A stretch of DNA of 41,215 bases from assembly GCA_946406015.1 (NCBI GenBank), contig CAMJJD010000014.1, positions 1 to 41,215 of the forward strand, read 5' to 3'. Made by a program: the position numbers and the translations under genes. Under the pieces are notes generated by a model. It saw nothing but the letters and a program-made list of their open reading frames with translations. It searched no databases and had not been told where the DNA came from. This document shows, in pieces, positions 31,910 to 39,566 of this stretch; positions within the stretch are counted from its first letter, which is position 1, and the number at the start of each line of letters is the position of its first letter. Source of the stretch: an uncultured Bacteroidales bacterium. GTDB taxonomy: Bacteria; Bacteroidota; Bacteroidia; Bacteroidales; P3.

Positions 31910-32266
31910 TTACGGTGTTATCGTCAATAACGATGGATGTTGGTGATGATGACAATAATATACACGTTGCACATATCCTGTTATATTTCCAAACACACTC
32001 TCGGATTTGACGTATACCTTCAGTTTTACCGTGTTTTGTTGTGCAGTAAAACTCTTCGTTTCTCCTTTTGAGTATTTCGCTGAGACATCATTAATCTTGT
32101 CTCCTATCTCATTACATTCGAATACTCTTATGGTGGTAGAATAGCCATAATCGCTATTGTATGTAACAGCGTAATTTCGATTTAATCCGTTTTCTTCTTT
32201 TATGCATGATGAAAGTAAGAAAATCATGCTCGCTGCAATTACAGCAAAAATACGTTTGTGTTTCAT
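31910..32266 (-). CDS. Small predicted lipoprotein, unknown function
   Basis: The product is 118 aa. It has a signal peptide with lipobox LLSSC (Cys about residue 21) and then a mature domain of about 95 residues rich in Thr, Tyr and Val, with YGYSTTIRVFECNE and TVKLKVYVKSESVFGN, suggesting a beta-sandwich. I do not recognise the family. The ATG at 32266 gives a proper signal peptide; the frame also runs up to 32305. Its start lies 9 nt after the stop of the upstream lipoprotein gene, so the two are probably co-transcribed. Base composition is AT-richer than the neighbouring rnr gene. Confidence 0.75.
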   Translation of the reverse strand: MKHKRIFAVIAASMIFLLSSCIKEENGLNRNYAVTYNSDYGYSTTIRVFECNEIGDKINDVSAKYSKGETKSFTAQQNTVKLKVYVKSESVFGNITGYVQRVYYCHHHQHPSLLTITP

Positions 32267-32274
32267 CTTGTTAT

Positions 32275-32694
32275 TTATTTGTTTGTCGTGTTTTGTAGCA
32301 TCCATAAATCATCTTTTGTAGCAGGACGTATACGTTTATATCTTGCAGGCAGACCGGAAATGGCGACATAAATCACATTTCTTTTGGTATAAATGCTGTA
32401 ACTAACATTCACAAGGACATCAATACCGTATTTCGCACAACAATTTGCAGTCGCGTTTTTCTTCAACAACTCAAAGTTCACATCCCGTTTATTCCCCACG
32501 AATTGAAATGTTGACGTATCTGAAACTGAAGTGCAAAATATTGTATCATACTCCACGACAAGAGGTGTAGAAACAATATTGTCCGCTGTCTCCACCACAC
32601 GAAAAGTCTTTAAAGAGTAAGATGACGAGCTGCATCCTACAAAAAACACTGTGACAGATGCAAAAAGGAGCATCAAAAGTCGTTTCCATTTCAT
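32275..32694 (-). CDS. Small predicted lipoprotein, unknown function
   Basis: The product is 139 aa. The signal peptide ends in a lipobox-like FFVGC (Cys about residue 21), followed by a Ser-rich linker. The mature part has DVNFELLKKNATANCCAKYGIDVLVN and an IYVAISGLPARYKRI stretch that resembles the small conserved lipoproteins of unknown function found in Bacteroidales. Two adjacent cysteines (NCCAK) could be functional. The ATG at 32694 starts the signal peptide. It is AT-rich and sits directly upstream of the second lipoprotein gene. No function is assigned. Confidence 0.72.
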   Translation of the reverse strand: MKWKRLLMLLFASVTVFFVGCSSSSYSLKTFRVVETADNIVSTPLVVEYDTIFCTSVSDTSTFQFVGNKRDVNFELLKKNATANCCAKYGIDVLVNVSYSIYTKRNVIYVAISGLPARYKRIRPATKDDLWMLQNTTNK

Positions 32695-32768
32695 ATTACA
32701 TTCCCTGGTACGTGTCGGGCGCAACCTCTAAACCGAGCGCAGACCAAACACACGGGATTTTAACCAAA

Positions 32769-32935
32769 GAAGCGTGGCCTGATTATGCCACTTCTCTGAT
32801 AGAGGTCGTGAGAATTACCTTGATTGCAGAAATGGGAACCAGTCCACGCTATGAACAAGCGCGAACCGCCATACCAACCTTGCAATCAAATAGAAATTTC
32901 TCACGTCCCTATCAGCAAGTCGAGCATAACGCTTC
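32769..32935. repeat. Long imperfect inverted repeat
   Basis: The left arm starts GAAGCGT at 32769 and the right arm ends ACGCTTC at 32935. Further inside, CTGATAGAGGTCGTGAGAA pairs with the reverse complement CTGATAGGGACGTGAGAA, and TTGATTGCA (32820-32828) with TGCAATCAA (32881-32889). The unpaired centre is about 52 nt. It contains no open frame of note. It could be a MITE-like remnant or a structured RNA. Confidence 0.6.
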
Positions 32936-33178
32936 GTATTTTCAATAAATTACGGATTGTACACTCTTCACAATCCGACAGCAAATATACAACTTTTTCC
33001 CGACTATGAAAAAGTTTTTTGTTGGCAATAAAAATACAGTGTAATTATTCCAATGGCATTTTTATTAACAGAACTGCATCTATCCAATAGAAGTTACATC
33101 GTGCACGTTTTATTCCATTACGCCGTCCTATCCACTCCGACTCACCTCCGTATCAACTCCGACACAACTCCGACCATG

Positions 33179-33196
33179 GTCCGACTGCAGTCGGAC
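33179..33196. repeat. 18-bp perfect palindrome
   Basis: GTCCGAC-TGCA-GTCGGAC is perfectly self-complementary. It ends a run of degenerate TCCGAC repeats. The function is unknown. Confidence 0.7.
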
Positions 33197-33379
33197 AAAA
33201 CACGTGGAAATCACGCATTCAACTCGGTTTTTACACCAAATTACCGTCTATCAAACCTTAGGCCATTTTCGATGCGTATAGACGCCCGCCGCGGTCCGAC
33301 CCAAGGGCGGGCACCGACCCAAGGGGCAGAAAAGCACTCCGGTCACGTGCGACTTTATAAGGCACCAAACTAAACGCTC

Positions 33380-33439
33380 TGCCCCCGACGGCATGCCGTC
33401 GGGGGCAGGGTCTGTGGCAGAAACGTAAGCCACAGACCC
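33380..33439. repeat. 28-bp perfect palindrome followed by an 11-bp hairpin
   Basis: The first part (33380-33407) is a 28-bp perfect palindrome built on CCCCCGACGGCATGCCG. Directly after it GGGTCTGTGGC (33408-33418) pairs perfectly with GCCACAGACCC (33429-33439) around a 10-nt loop. The pair sits about 80-140 nt past the stop codon of the minus-strand acyl-CoA synthetase. No T-tract follows on either strand, so factor-independent termination is uncertain. Confidence 0.8.
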
Positions 33440-33520
33440 ATTTGAGTAATTCGCCTCAAATAGTCCTGCGGCAGCTAATTCGTTCAATTCGGATAATTCG
33501 CCGTTAAAATAGAATTGCCG

Positions 33521-35305
33521 TTACTTGAACAGCGCGTCGATCTGCTCCTGATAGGCGGCGGCGACGTTGCGGCGGATGAGCTTCTGCGTCGGCGTGAGCA
33601 TCTTGTTGGCTTCGGTCCAAGGCTCGGCGACGAGGGCAAAGCGTTTGACACGCTCCGTCTCGCCCAGCTCGGCGTTGTACTTGTCGACCACCTTCTGGTA
33701 ACGGGCAATGACGGTCTTGTCGGCAATCATCTCGGCAGGCGTCGATGCGCTGACACCGTGGCGCTTGCACCAGTCCTTCAGCATGTCGAAGTCGGGGGCG
33801 ATGAGGGCAGCGGCGAACTTCTGTCCGTCGCCCACCACCATCATGTCGAGGATAAAGGGAGCCTGCTTCATCTTCTCCTCAATCACCTCGGGATTGATGT
33901 ATTTGCCCATCGAGGTCTTGAACATGCTCTTGGTACGGCCGGTAATGAAGAGGTAGCCGTCGGGGTCGAAGTAGCCGGTGTCGCCGGTATGGAACCAACC
34001 CTCGCTGTCAATGGCCTCGGCGGTAAGCTCGGGCTTGTTGTAGTAGCCCTTCATCACGTTGCCGCCACGGCACTGTATTTCGTTGGTCTGCGGGTCGATG
34101 CGCACCTCAATCTCGCGCATGGCGAAGCCCACCGAGCCAATCTTGCGGCCCTTCTTGTTCGAGTTGGTCACGGCGATGAGCGGCGAGCACTCGGTGAGGC
34201 CGTAGCCCTCGTAAAGGTCGAGCCCCACGCAGGAGAAGAAACGCGTGAGACGCGGCTGGATGATGGCGCCGCCACTGACGAGCATACCCAGGCATCCACC
34301 CATGCTCTCGCGTATCTCTTTATATACCAACTTGTCGGCTATCTTCTTCTGCAGCTTGTACCACATCGAGAGTTTGCTCTCGTCGAGGTCGTACTTGAAC
34401 GCCAGGTCGAGGGCCCAGTCGAAGATTTTCTTCTTCACACCGGTCATCTTCTCGCCCTTGCGGAATATCTTATCGTAGACCTTTTCGATGAAGCGCGGCA
34501 CGCAGGCCAGCATGTGCGGATGAATCTCCTTGCAGTTGTCGCCCACCTTGGCGATGCTCTCGGCATAGGCGATTTCGAAGCAGAGCCACTGGTAGAGGTA
34601 GCCCATCATGCGCTCATAAATGTGGCACATCGGGAGCCACGACAGGGCGCGGGTCCAGCTGGGGTGCGGGCTGCCCTTGATTTCCTGCACATTCATAATG
34701 AGGCCGCGGTGCGTCAGCATGGCGCCCTTGGGCACACCCGTGGTACCGCTGGTATAAATCATTGTGCAGACATCGTCGATGGTCAGCGAATCCTTGATGG
34801 CTTGCAGCTGTTGCGGCGCATCGGTATGCTCGGCCACATAGCGGCGGCCAAGGTCATAGATATCGTCGAGCGACTTCACGCCCTCCATGGGGACGATGGT
34901 GCATAGATTCTCCAGATGCGGAAGCTGCTCGCGAATATTGCTGATTTTCTTATACAGGGCGGGGGTCTCGACCACCAACAGACGCACCTCGGCATCGTTC
35001 AAAATATACTGGTAGTCCTCCTCACTGATAGTCGGATAGATGGGCAGCAGCACGGCACCCGTCTGCTGCACGCCGAAGTCGACATAGTTCCACTCTGGAC
35101 GGCCGGCGCTGATAAGACCGATATTCTCGCCCTTCTTCACACCGAGATGCAACAAAGCATAGCTGATAAGATTGACTTTCTCAATATATTCGTCAATAAA
35201 ATGCGACTTCCATTCGCCGTTTTCCTTGAATTTGAACACAGGGCGTTCAGGGTGGAGTTCCTTTCTCCATTCAAGCAGGTCAAACAATCTGGTAGGCTCT
35301 TGCAT
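33521..35305 (-). CDS. Long-chain-fatty-acid--CoA ligase (AMP-binding), copy 2
   Basis: This 594-aa acyl-activating enzyme is paralogous to the ligase at 14370-16229. It has the P-loop MIYTSGTTGVPKG near residue 180, LPMCHIYERMMGYLYQW, YEGYGLTECSPLIAV, GWFHTGDTGYFDPDGYL and ITGRTKSMFKTSMGKYINP. Start MQEPTRLFDLLEW matches the first copy's MTEITRTFDLLDY. The two copies differ throughout, so this is an old duplication, possibly with different chain-length preference. It has its own promoter at 35334-35365. There is no second gene in its transcript before the hairpin-rich downstream region. Confidence 0.93.
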   Translation of the reverse strand: MQEPTRLFDLLEWRKELHPERPVFKFKENGEWKSHFIDEYIEKVNLISYALLHLGVKKGENIGLISAGRPEWNYVDFGVQQTGAVLLPIYPTISEEDYQYILNDAEVRLLVVETPALYKKISNIREQLPHLENLCTIVPMEGVKSLDDIYDLGRRYVAEHTDAPQQLQAIKDSLTIDDVCTMIYTSGTTGVPKGAMLTHRGLIMNVQEIKGSPHPSWTRALSWLPMCHIYERMMGYLYQWLCFEIAYAESIAKVGDNCKEIHPHMLACVPRFIEKVYDKIFRKGEKMTGVKKKIFDWALDLAFKYDLDESKLSMWYKLQKKIADKLVYKEIRESMGGCLGMLVSGGAIIQPRLTRFFSCVGLDLYEGYGLTECSPLIAVTNSNKKGRKIGSVGFAMREIEVRIDPQTNEIQCRGGNVMKGYYNKPELTAEAIDSEGWFHTGDTGYFDPDGYLFITGRTKSMFKTSMGKYINPEVIEEKMKQAPFILDMMVVGDGQKFAAALIAPDFDMLKDWCKRHGVSASTPAEMIADKTVIARYQKVVDKYNAELGETERVKRFALVAEPWTEANKMLTPTQKLIRRNVAAAYQEQIDALFK

Positions 35306-35333
35306 AAAGATGTTAATTTTAAATTAATTTTGC

Positions 35334-35365
35334 AAAAGTACAACATTATTGCCACATGACCAAAT
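35334..35365 (-). promoter_or_regulatory. Promoter of acyl-CoA synthetase copy 2
   Basis: The minus strand has TTTG (35362-35365), a 20-nt spacer and TACTTTTG (35334-35341), a consensus Bacteroidetes pair, about 30 nt before the start codon. Confidence 0.75.
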
Positions 35366-35597
35366 AAAAATGGAAAATTAACATTTTATACCCCCCAAGT
35401 TCCTCCCTCGGACAGAAAGCAACAGTTCCTTCCAAAGGTCATCTTTTACCAACTCCGACCACAGCAACCGGAGATACATTCGTAACATGTTGATTATAAA
35501 CACCTCCCAAAACACATCCACAACAAGCCCCTAATTTACCCATATTCAACCGCCAATGTATTCACATGTTTTCTGTGTCGAAGTGAGAAAAATTTTG

Positions 35598-35605
35598 TAT
35601 TTTTG
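35598..35605 (+). promoter_or_regulatory. Probable -7 box of holA
   Basis: TATTTTTG fits TAnnTTTG, 25 nt before the ATG at 35631. No exact TTTG -33 was found at standard spacing. Confidence 0.5.
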
Positions 35606-35630
35606 TAAACTCAAAAAAGCAACAATTTCG

Positions 35631-36638
35631 ATGGCAATTACTGACAAACAATTGATTGCAGACTTGTCGGCCGGCAAGTACAAACCCGTATACCTGCTCA
35701 CGGGCGAGGAAAACTACTACATCGACGTGGTGTCGGACTACTTCGAAGAAAAAGTCATCGACCCATCGCTGCGCGACTTCGACCAAACGGTCGTGTACGG
35801 GCGCGATGTGGACATGGCCACAGTCATCAGTACAGCAAAACGCTATCCGATGATGTCACCCATCCACCTCGTCATCGTCAAGGAGGCTCAGGATATCGCC
35901 GTCAAAGAGTGGGAACTGCTGGCCAACTATCTGCAACAGCCGTCACCACAGAGTGTGCTGGTGTTCTGCTATCGCCATAAGAAACTCGACAAACGCACGG
36001 CCGCATATAAAGCCATCGACAAGGTTGGCGTGGTATACGAGAGCCCACGCATCTACGACAATCAGGTGCCTGCCTGGATATCCCGCGAGGTGGGCGCCCA
36101 CGGCTACTCCATCGGCGACAAAGCCGCCGCCATGCTGGCTGAATACCTTGGCACCGACCTGGGCAAGATAGCCAACGAACTCGGCAAACTCTACCCTTTG
36201 CTGCCCGCTGGCGGCGCCATCAATGAGCAGCTGATCGAGGACCAGATAGGTATCAGCAAGGACTACAACATCTTCGAGTTGCAGAAAGCCATCGGCCGGC
36301 GCGACCCGATGATGTGCAACCGCATCGTGAACCATTTCGCCGCCAACCCCAAGAAGAACCCCATCCTGCAAGTGCTGCCACTGCTGTACAGCTACTTTCT
36401 CAAGATAATGATATACCATCAGTTGGAGAACAAAAGCGACGCAGCCAAAGCATTGGGGTGCCCTCCTTCCTTCGTGTCCGACTACGCAACAGCGGCCCGC
36501 AACTACCCACTTGGGAAACTGGCATCCTGCATCGGCTACCTATACGAAACCGACCTCCGCAGCAAGGGGGTCCGCAACAGCGGCAACGTCACCGACGGCG
36601 AACTGCTGAAAGAACTGATATTTAAAGTTATTCATTAA
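35631..36638 (+). CDS. holA: DNA polymerase III delta subunit (HolA)
   Basis: This 335-aa clamp-loader subunit opens the beta sliding clamp during replication. The sequence has the HolA pattern: KYKPVYLLTGEENYYIDVVSDYFEE at the start, a divergent nucleotide-binding core (SVLVFCYRHKKLDKRTAAYKAI), then AAAMLAEYLGTDLGKIANELGKL and NIFELQKAIGRRD with the C-terminal helical domain. Identification rests on overall pattern; there is no Walker A, as expected for delta. I chose the ATG at 35631 (MAITDKQL). The stop codon lies two bases before element 3. Confidence 0.9.
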   Translation: MAITDKQLIADLSAGKYKPVYLLTGEENYYIDVVSDYFEEKVIDPSLRDFDQTVVYGRDVDMATVISTAKRYPMMSPIHLVIVKEAQDIAVKEWELLANYLQQPSPQSVLVFCYRHKKLDKRTAAYKAIDKVGVVYESPRIYDNQVPAWISREVGAHGYSIGDKAAAMLAEYLGTDLGKIANELGKLYPLLPAGGAINEQLIEDQIGISKDYNIFELQKAIGRRDPMMCNRIVNHFAANPKKNPILQVLPLLYSYFLKIMIYHQLENKSDAAKALGCPPSFVSDYATAARNYPLGKLASCIGYLYETDLRSKGVRNSGNVTDGELLKELIFKVIH

Positions 36639-36640
36639 AA

Positions 36641-36777
36641 GCCTCACCCCCAACCCCTCTCCGATGGAGAGGGGAGTAAAATGAAAAAGAAACATAGATA
36701 ATAATGACTAAAAGAATAATTGTTTTGTTGCTGCTAATGACTCCCCTCGCCCTTTGGAGAGGGGTTGGGGGTGAGGC
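36641..36777. mobile_element. Short GCCTCACCCC-bounded element 3 (endonuclease-free)
   Basis: This is 137 bp with GCCTCACCCC at 36641 and GGGGTGAGGC ending at 36777. Each end has an inner hairpin of CCCCTCTCC/GGAGAGGGG type; the right hairpin is imperfect (CCCCTCGCCCTTTGGAGAGGGG). The left end lies 2 nt after the holA stop codon. The right end lies within the coding sequence of the receptor, about 25 codons after its ATG at 36704. Same size and layout as element 1. Confidence 0.7.
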
Positions 36778-39049
36778 TGCGGCGCAGGGCACCGTGAAGG
36801 GTGTGCTCTTCGACGAGAGCAACGGCGAGGCCGTACCTTTCGCGAATGTCATCCTCGACGGCACTGCCTATGGCTGCGCCACCGACCTCAACGGCTTCTT
36901 CCTCATCAACAAGGTGCCCGCTGGCGAATACACGCTGCGTGTACGTTTCATGGGCTATGAGGAGTACCGGCAGGCTGTCACCATCGCCGACCGCAAAACC
37001 GTCACGCTGACCATCCATCTCAAGCCGTCGGCCCAGATGCTCAAGACCGTGGAAATCACCGACAGCAAGGCCGAGGAGCGGCGCATACAGACGCAGGTAA
37101 GCGTGGAAAAACTCACCGCCAGCCAGATACAGCAGATGCCTTCCATCGGCGGCACCGCCGACATCGCCCAGTATATGCAGGTGCTTCCAGGTGTCAACTC
37201 CACCGGCGACCAGGGCGGACAGCTCTACATCCGTGGCGGCTCGATGATTCAAAACCTCACCCTCCTCGACGGCATGATTGTCTACAATCCCTTCCACTCC
37301 ATAGGCCTCTACTCTATCTTCGAGACCGACGTCATCCTCAACGCCGACATCTACACCGGCGGCTTCGGTGCCGAATACGGTGGCCGTATGTCGTCGGTGA
37401 TGGACATCACCACCCGCGACGGAAACAAGCGCCACCATACCGGCAAGGTAGGCATCAACACCTTCGGCGCCAACCTTATCCTTGAAGGACCGCTGAAGAA
37501 AGAAACCACAAACTCCAAATCCACCGTCACCTACCTGCTCACCGCCAAAAACTCGTACCTCTCCAAAACTTCCAAACTCTTCTACCCTTACATTGACGGA
37601 GGCTTGCCCTTCGACTTCCTCGACCTCTACGGTAAACTCACCGCCAACTCGGGCACAGGCAGCAAGATAAGCGTCTTCGGATTCCGCTTCGACGACTCGG
37701 TGTCGAACTACCAGGCCATCGCCGACTACCATTGGCGTAACTACGGTCTGGGAACCAACTTTATGCTGGTGACCGGAAGCAGTGCCATTCTCGAAGGTAC
37801 GGCAGCATATAGCGACTACACCATCACCCTCGACGATGGGTCGGGCCATGACAAATACAGCTCCATCAGCGGTTTCAACACCACCCTGCAGGTAACCAAC
37901 TTTATCGGTGCCAACCGTCTGCGCTACGGACTCACCATCGAGGGATACAATACCGATTACCAGTTTGTCAACCAGTATTCGAAGCGTATCTCACAGCACG
38001 AGCCCACCACCAACCTCTCGCTCTACGGCACCTATAAGCTCAACACCGGCAAGTGGCTGCTCGATCCGGGCCTCCGCTTCATCTACTACGCCACCCTCGC
38101 CAGTCCTCAGTTTGAACCCCGCATCGCCGCCAAATACAACGCCACCGACAAGCTCCGCTTCAAGATGGCTGGAGGTTTCTACAGCCAGATATTCCTCGAC
38201 GCACGCTCCGACAACGACATTGTCAACCTCTTCACCGGATTCCTCACCGGCAGCGCCGAACTGGGACTTCCGTCGACATTCCTGGACAAAGAGGTTACCA
38301 CCTGCGTGCAGAAAGCCAAGCACATCATCCTCGGTGCCGAATACGACCTCACCGACCTCATCACCTTCAACGCCGAGGTCTACCTCAAATACTTCGACCA
38401 GTTGCTCAATGCCAACCGTAACAACATGTACAGCGACACCGACCCTTACTACACCAACCCCTCCAGCAACTTCTACAAACCTGAATACCTGCGCAAAGAC
38501 TATATCCTCGAAAAAGGCCTGGCCACAGGTTTCGACGTGAGTGCCACCCTCGACCTCGACCGACTCTACGTCTGGGCAACCTACTCGCTAGGATACGTGC
38601 AACGCACCGACGAACTGCAGACCTACACTCCTCACTACGACCGTCGCCACACCGTCAACCTGCTGGCCACCTATAAATTCGGCTCCAAAAACGACTGGGA
38701 AGTCAGTGGCCGCTGGAGTTTCGGCTCGGGATTCCCCTTCACCCAGACGCAGGGCGTCTACCAGCAGCTCGTGTTCGGCGACAACATCGTCAGCGACTAT
38801 ACACGTGAAAACGGTGTCTACGGCATACACTATGCCGAACTCTACAAGGGTCGCCTGCCCAGTTACCACCGCCTCGACCTGGGCATCAAGCGCAAATTCT
38901 CCCTCGGCGCCCGGTCCATCCTCGAGCTCAGCCTCAGCGCCACCAACATCTATAGCCGCCAGAACATCTTCTACTTCAACCGCATCACCTTCGAGCGCGT
39001 CAACCAGCTGCCCATCCTGGCCAGCTTCGGCGCCAACCTGAGCTTCTAG
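36704..39049 (+). CDS. TonB-dependent receptor with carboxypeptidase-regulatory-like domain
   Basis: The product is 781 aa. Residues about 30-115 are a carboxypeptidase-regulatory-like beta-sandwich (GTVKGVLFDESNGEAVPFANV, LKPSAQMLKTVEI). A plug domain follows (about 125-230, QYMQVLPGVNSTGDQGGQL and YIRGGSMIQN) and then a 22-strand-type barrel with repeated aromatic strands up to the terminal LPILASFGANLSF. It probably imports a ligand across the outer membrane with TonB; no SusD-like partner is adjacent, so the substrate is unknown. The signal peptide (MTKRIIVLLLLMTPLALW and on) runs into codons of element 3, so part of the export signal and cleavage region is repeat-derived. Its stop overlaps the msrA stop. 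Confidence 0.9.
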   Translation: MTKRIIVLLLLMTPLALWRGVGGEAAAQGTVKGVLFDESNGEAVPFANVILDGTAYGCATDLNGFFLINKVPAGEYTLRVRFMGYEEYRQAVTIADRKTVTLTIHLKPSAQMLKTVEITDSKAEERRIQTQVSVEKLTASQIQQMPSIGGTADIAQYMQVLPGVNSTGDQGGQLYIRGGSMIQNLTLLDGMIVYNPFHSIGLYSIFETDVILNADIYTGGFGAEYGGRMSSVMDITTRDGNKRHHTGKVGINTFGANLILEGPLKKETTNSKSTVTYLLTAKNSYLSKTSKLFYPYIDGGLPFDFLDLYGKLTANSGTGSKISVFGFRFDDSVSNYQAIADYHWRNYGLGTNFMLVTGSSAILEGTAAYSDYTITLDDGSGHDKYSSISGFNTTLQVTNFIGANRLRYGLTIEGYNTDYQFVNQYSKRISQHEPTTNLSLYGTYKLNTGKWLLDPGLRFIYYATLASPQFEPRIAAKYNATDKLRFKMAGGFYSQIFLDARSDNDIVNLFTGFLTGSAELGLPSTFLDKEVTTCVQKAKHIILGAEYDLTDLITFNAEVYLKYFDQLLNANRNNMYSDTDPYYTNPSSNFYKPEYLRKDYILEKGLATGFDVSATLDLDRLYVWATYSLGYVQRTDELQTYTPHYDRRHTVNLLATYKFGSKNDWEVSGRWSFGSGFPFTQTQGVYQQLVFGDNIVSDYTRENGVYGIHYAELYKGRLPSYHRLDLGIKRKFSLGARSILELSLSATNIYSRQNIFYFNRITFERVNQLPILASFGANLSF

Positions 39050-39546
39050 TTCGCCTTGCGGGCAAACTCAAAGAGGGCCTGCGGCAGGTGGCAGTAGCCG
39101 TCGGGATGCTTGGTAAGATAGTCCTGATGACTTTCGTCGGCAGGAAAGAAATTCCGTATGGGTTCCACTTCCACAGCCAGCGGGGCGCTGTAGCCACGCT
39201 GCACTTCGTCATATACCTCCTTGATAGTCAGGTAGTCCTCGGTCTCGATATAATAGATGCCCGTGCGGTAGCGGGTACCCTCATCCTCCCCTTGTCGGTT
39301 GACGCTGGTGGGCTCGATGCAGTCGAAATAGAGATTCAGCAGCTTGCGCAGCGGCAGCACCTCGGGGTCGAACACCACACGCACCGCTTCGGCATAGCCG
39401 GTCGTGTCGGTATATACCTCTTCGTACACGGGGTTCTCCGTGTTTCCGTTGGCGAAGCCCGTCTCCGTCTCCACCACGCCGCGTATCTGCTTCAAATAAT
39501 GCTGGGCGCCCCAGAAGCAGCCGGCAGCAAGGAATATCGTCTTCAT
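39046..39546 (-). CDS. msrA: Peptide-methionine (S)-S-oxide reductase MsrA
   Basis: This 166-aa enzyme repairs oxidised methionine. The catalytic Cys is in AAGCFWGAQHYL (about residue 10), preceding the family motifs ETGFANGNTENPVYEEVYT and GTRYRTGIYY. The C-terminal HQDYLTKHPDGYCHL contains the second and possibly the recycling Cys. There is no signal peptide, so it is cytoplasmic. Its stop codon overlaps the convergent receptor stop by four bases (CTAG at 39046-39049). No msrB lies nearby. Confidence 0.95.
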   Translation of the reverse strand: MKTIFLAAGCFWGAQHYLKQIRGVVETETGFANGNTENPVYEEVYTDTTGYAEAVRVVFDPEVLPLRKLLNLYFDCIEPTSVNRQGEDEGTRYRTGIYYIETEDYLTIKEVYDEVQRGYSAPLAVEVEPIRNFFPADESHQDYLTKHPDGYCHLPQALFEFARKAN

Positions 39547-39566
39547 CGTATCAAGATTTGATTCGT

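Larger units (their letters stand above)
32695..33520. other. Gene-free region with a long inverted repeat and a hairpin array
   Basis: No credible gene lies in this 826-bp stretch. The left part holds a long imperfect inverted repeat (32769-32935). The middle is AT-rich, then carries TCCGAC-containing degenerate direct repeats (about 33135-33196) ending in an 18-bp perfect palindrome (33179-33196). CCGACCCAAGGG is duplicated near 33295-33327. The right part holds a 28-bp perfect palindrome (33380-33407) and an 11-bp hairpin (33408-33439). A copy of the AATTCGCCGTTAA repeat sits near 33487-33508. The right-hand hairpins lie just downstream of the minus-strand acyl-CoA synthetase and may end its transcript. 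Confidence 0.65.
35306..35630. other. Gene-free divergent region between acyl-CoA synthetase copy 2 and holA
   Basis: This 325-bp gap contains the ligase promoter at its left end and a -7 box for holA at its right end. Between them lies an AT-rich stretch with one more AACTCCGACCACA motif like those near 33150. No gene or RNA was recognised. Confidence 0.6.

Noticed and set aside
33053-33373. 106-codon open frame in the hairpin-rich region
   Set aside because: It is made of TCCGAC-type repeats and palindromes and has no protein-like features.
33515-34906. 463-codon open frame on the plus strand opposite acyl-CoA synthetase copy 2
   Set aside because: Antisense shadow of a gene with complete adenylation motifs; its composition reflects GC-rich codon bias.
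36734-37849. 371-codon open frame opposite the TonB-dependent receptor
   Set aside because: Antisense of a well-supported receptor gene; it would begin inside the receptor and run into element 3.
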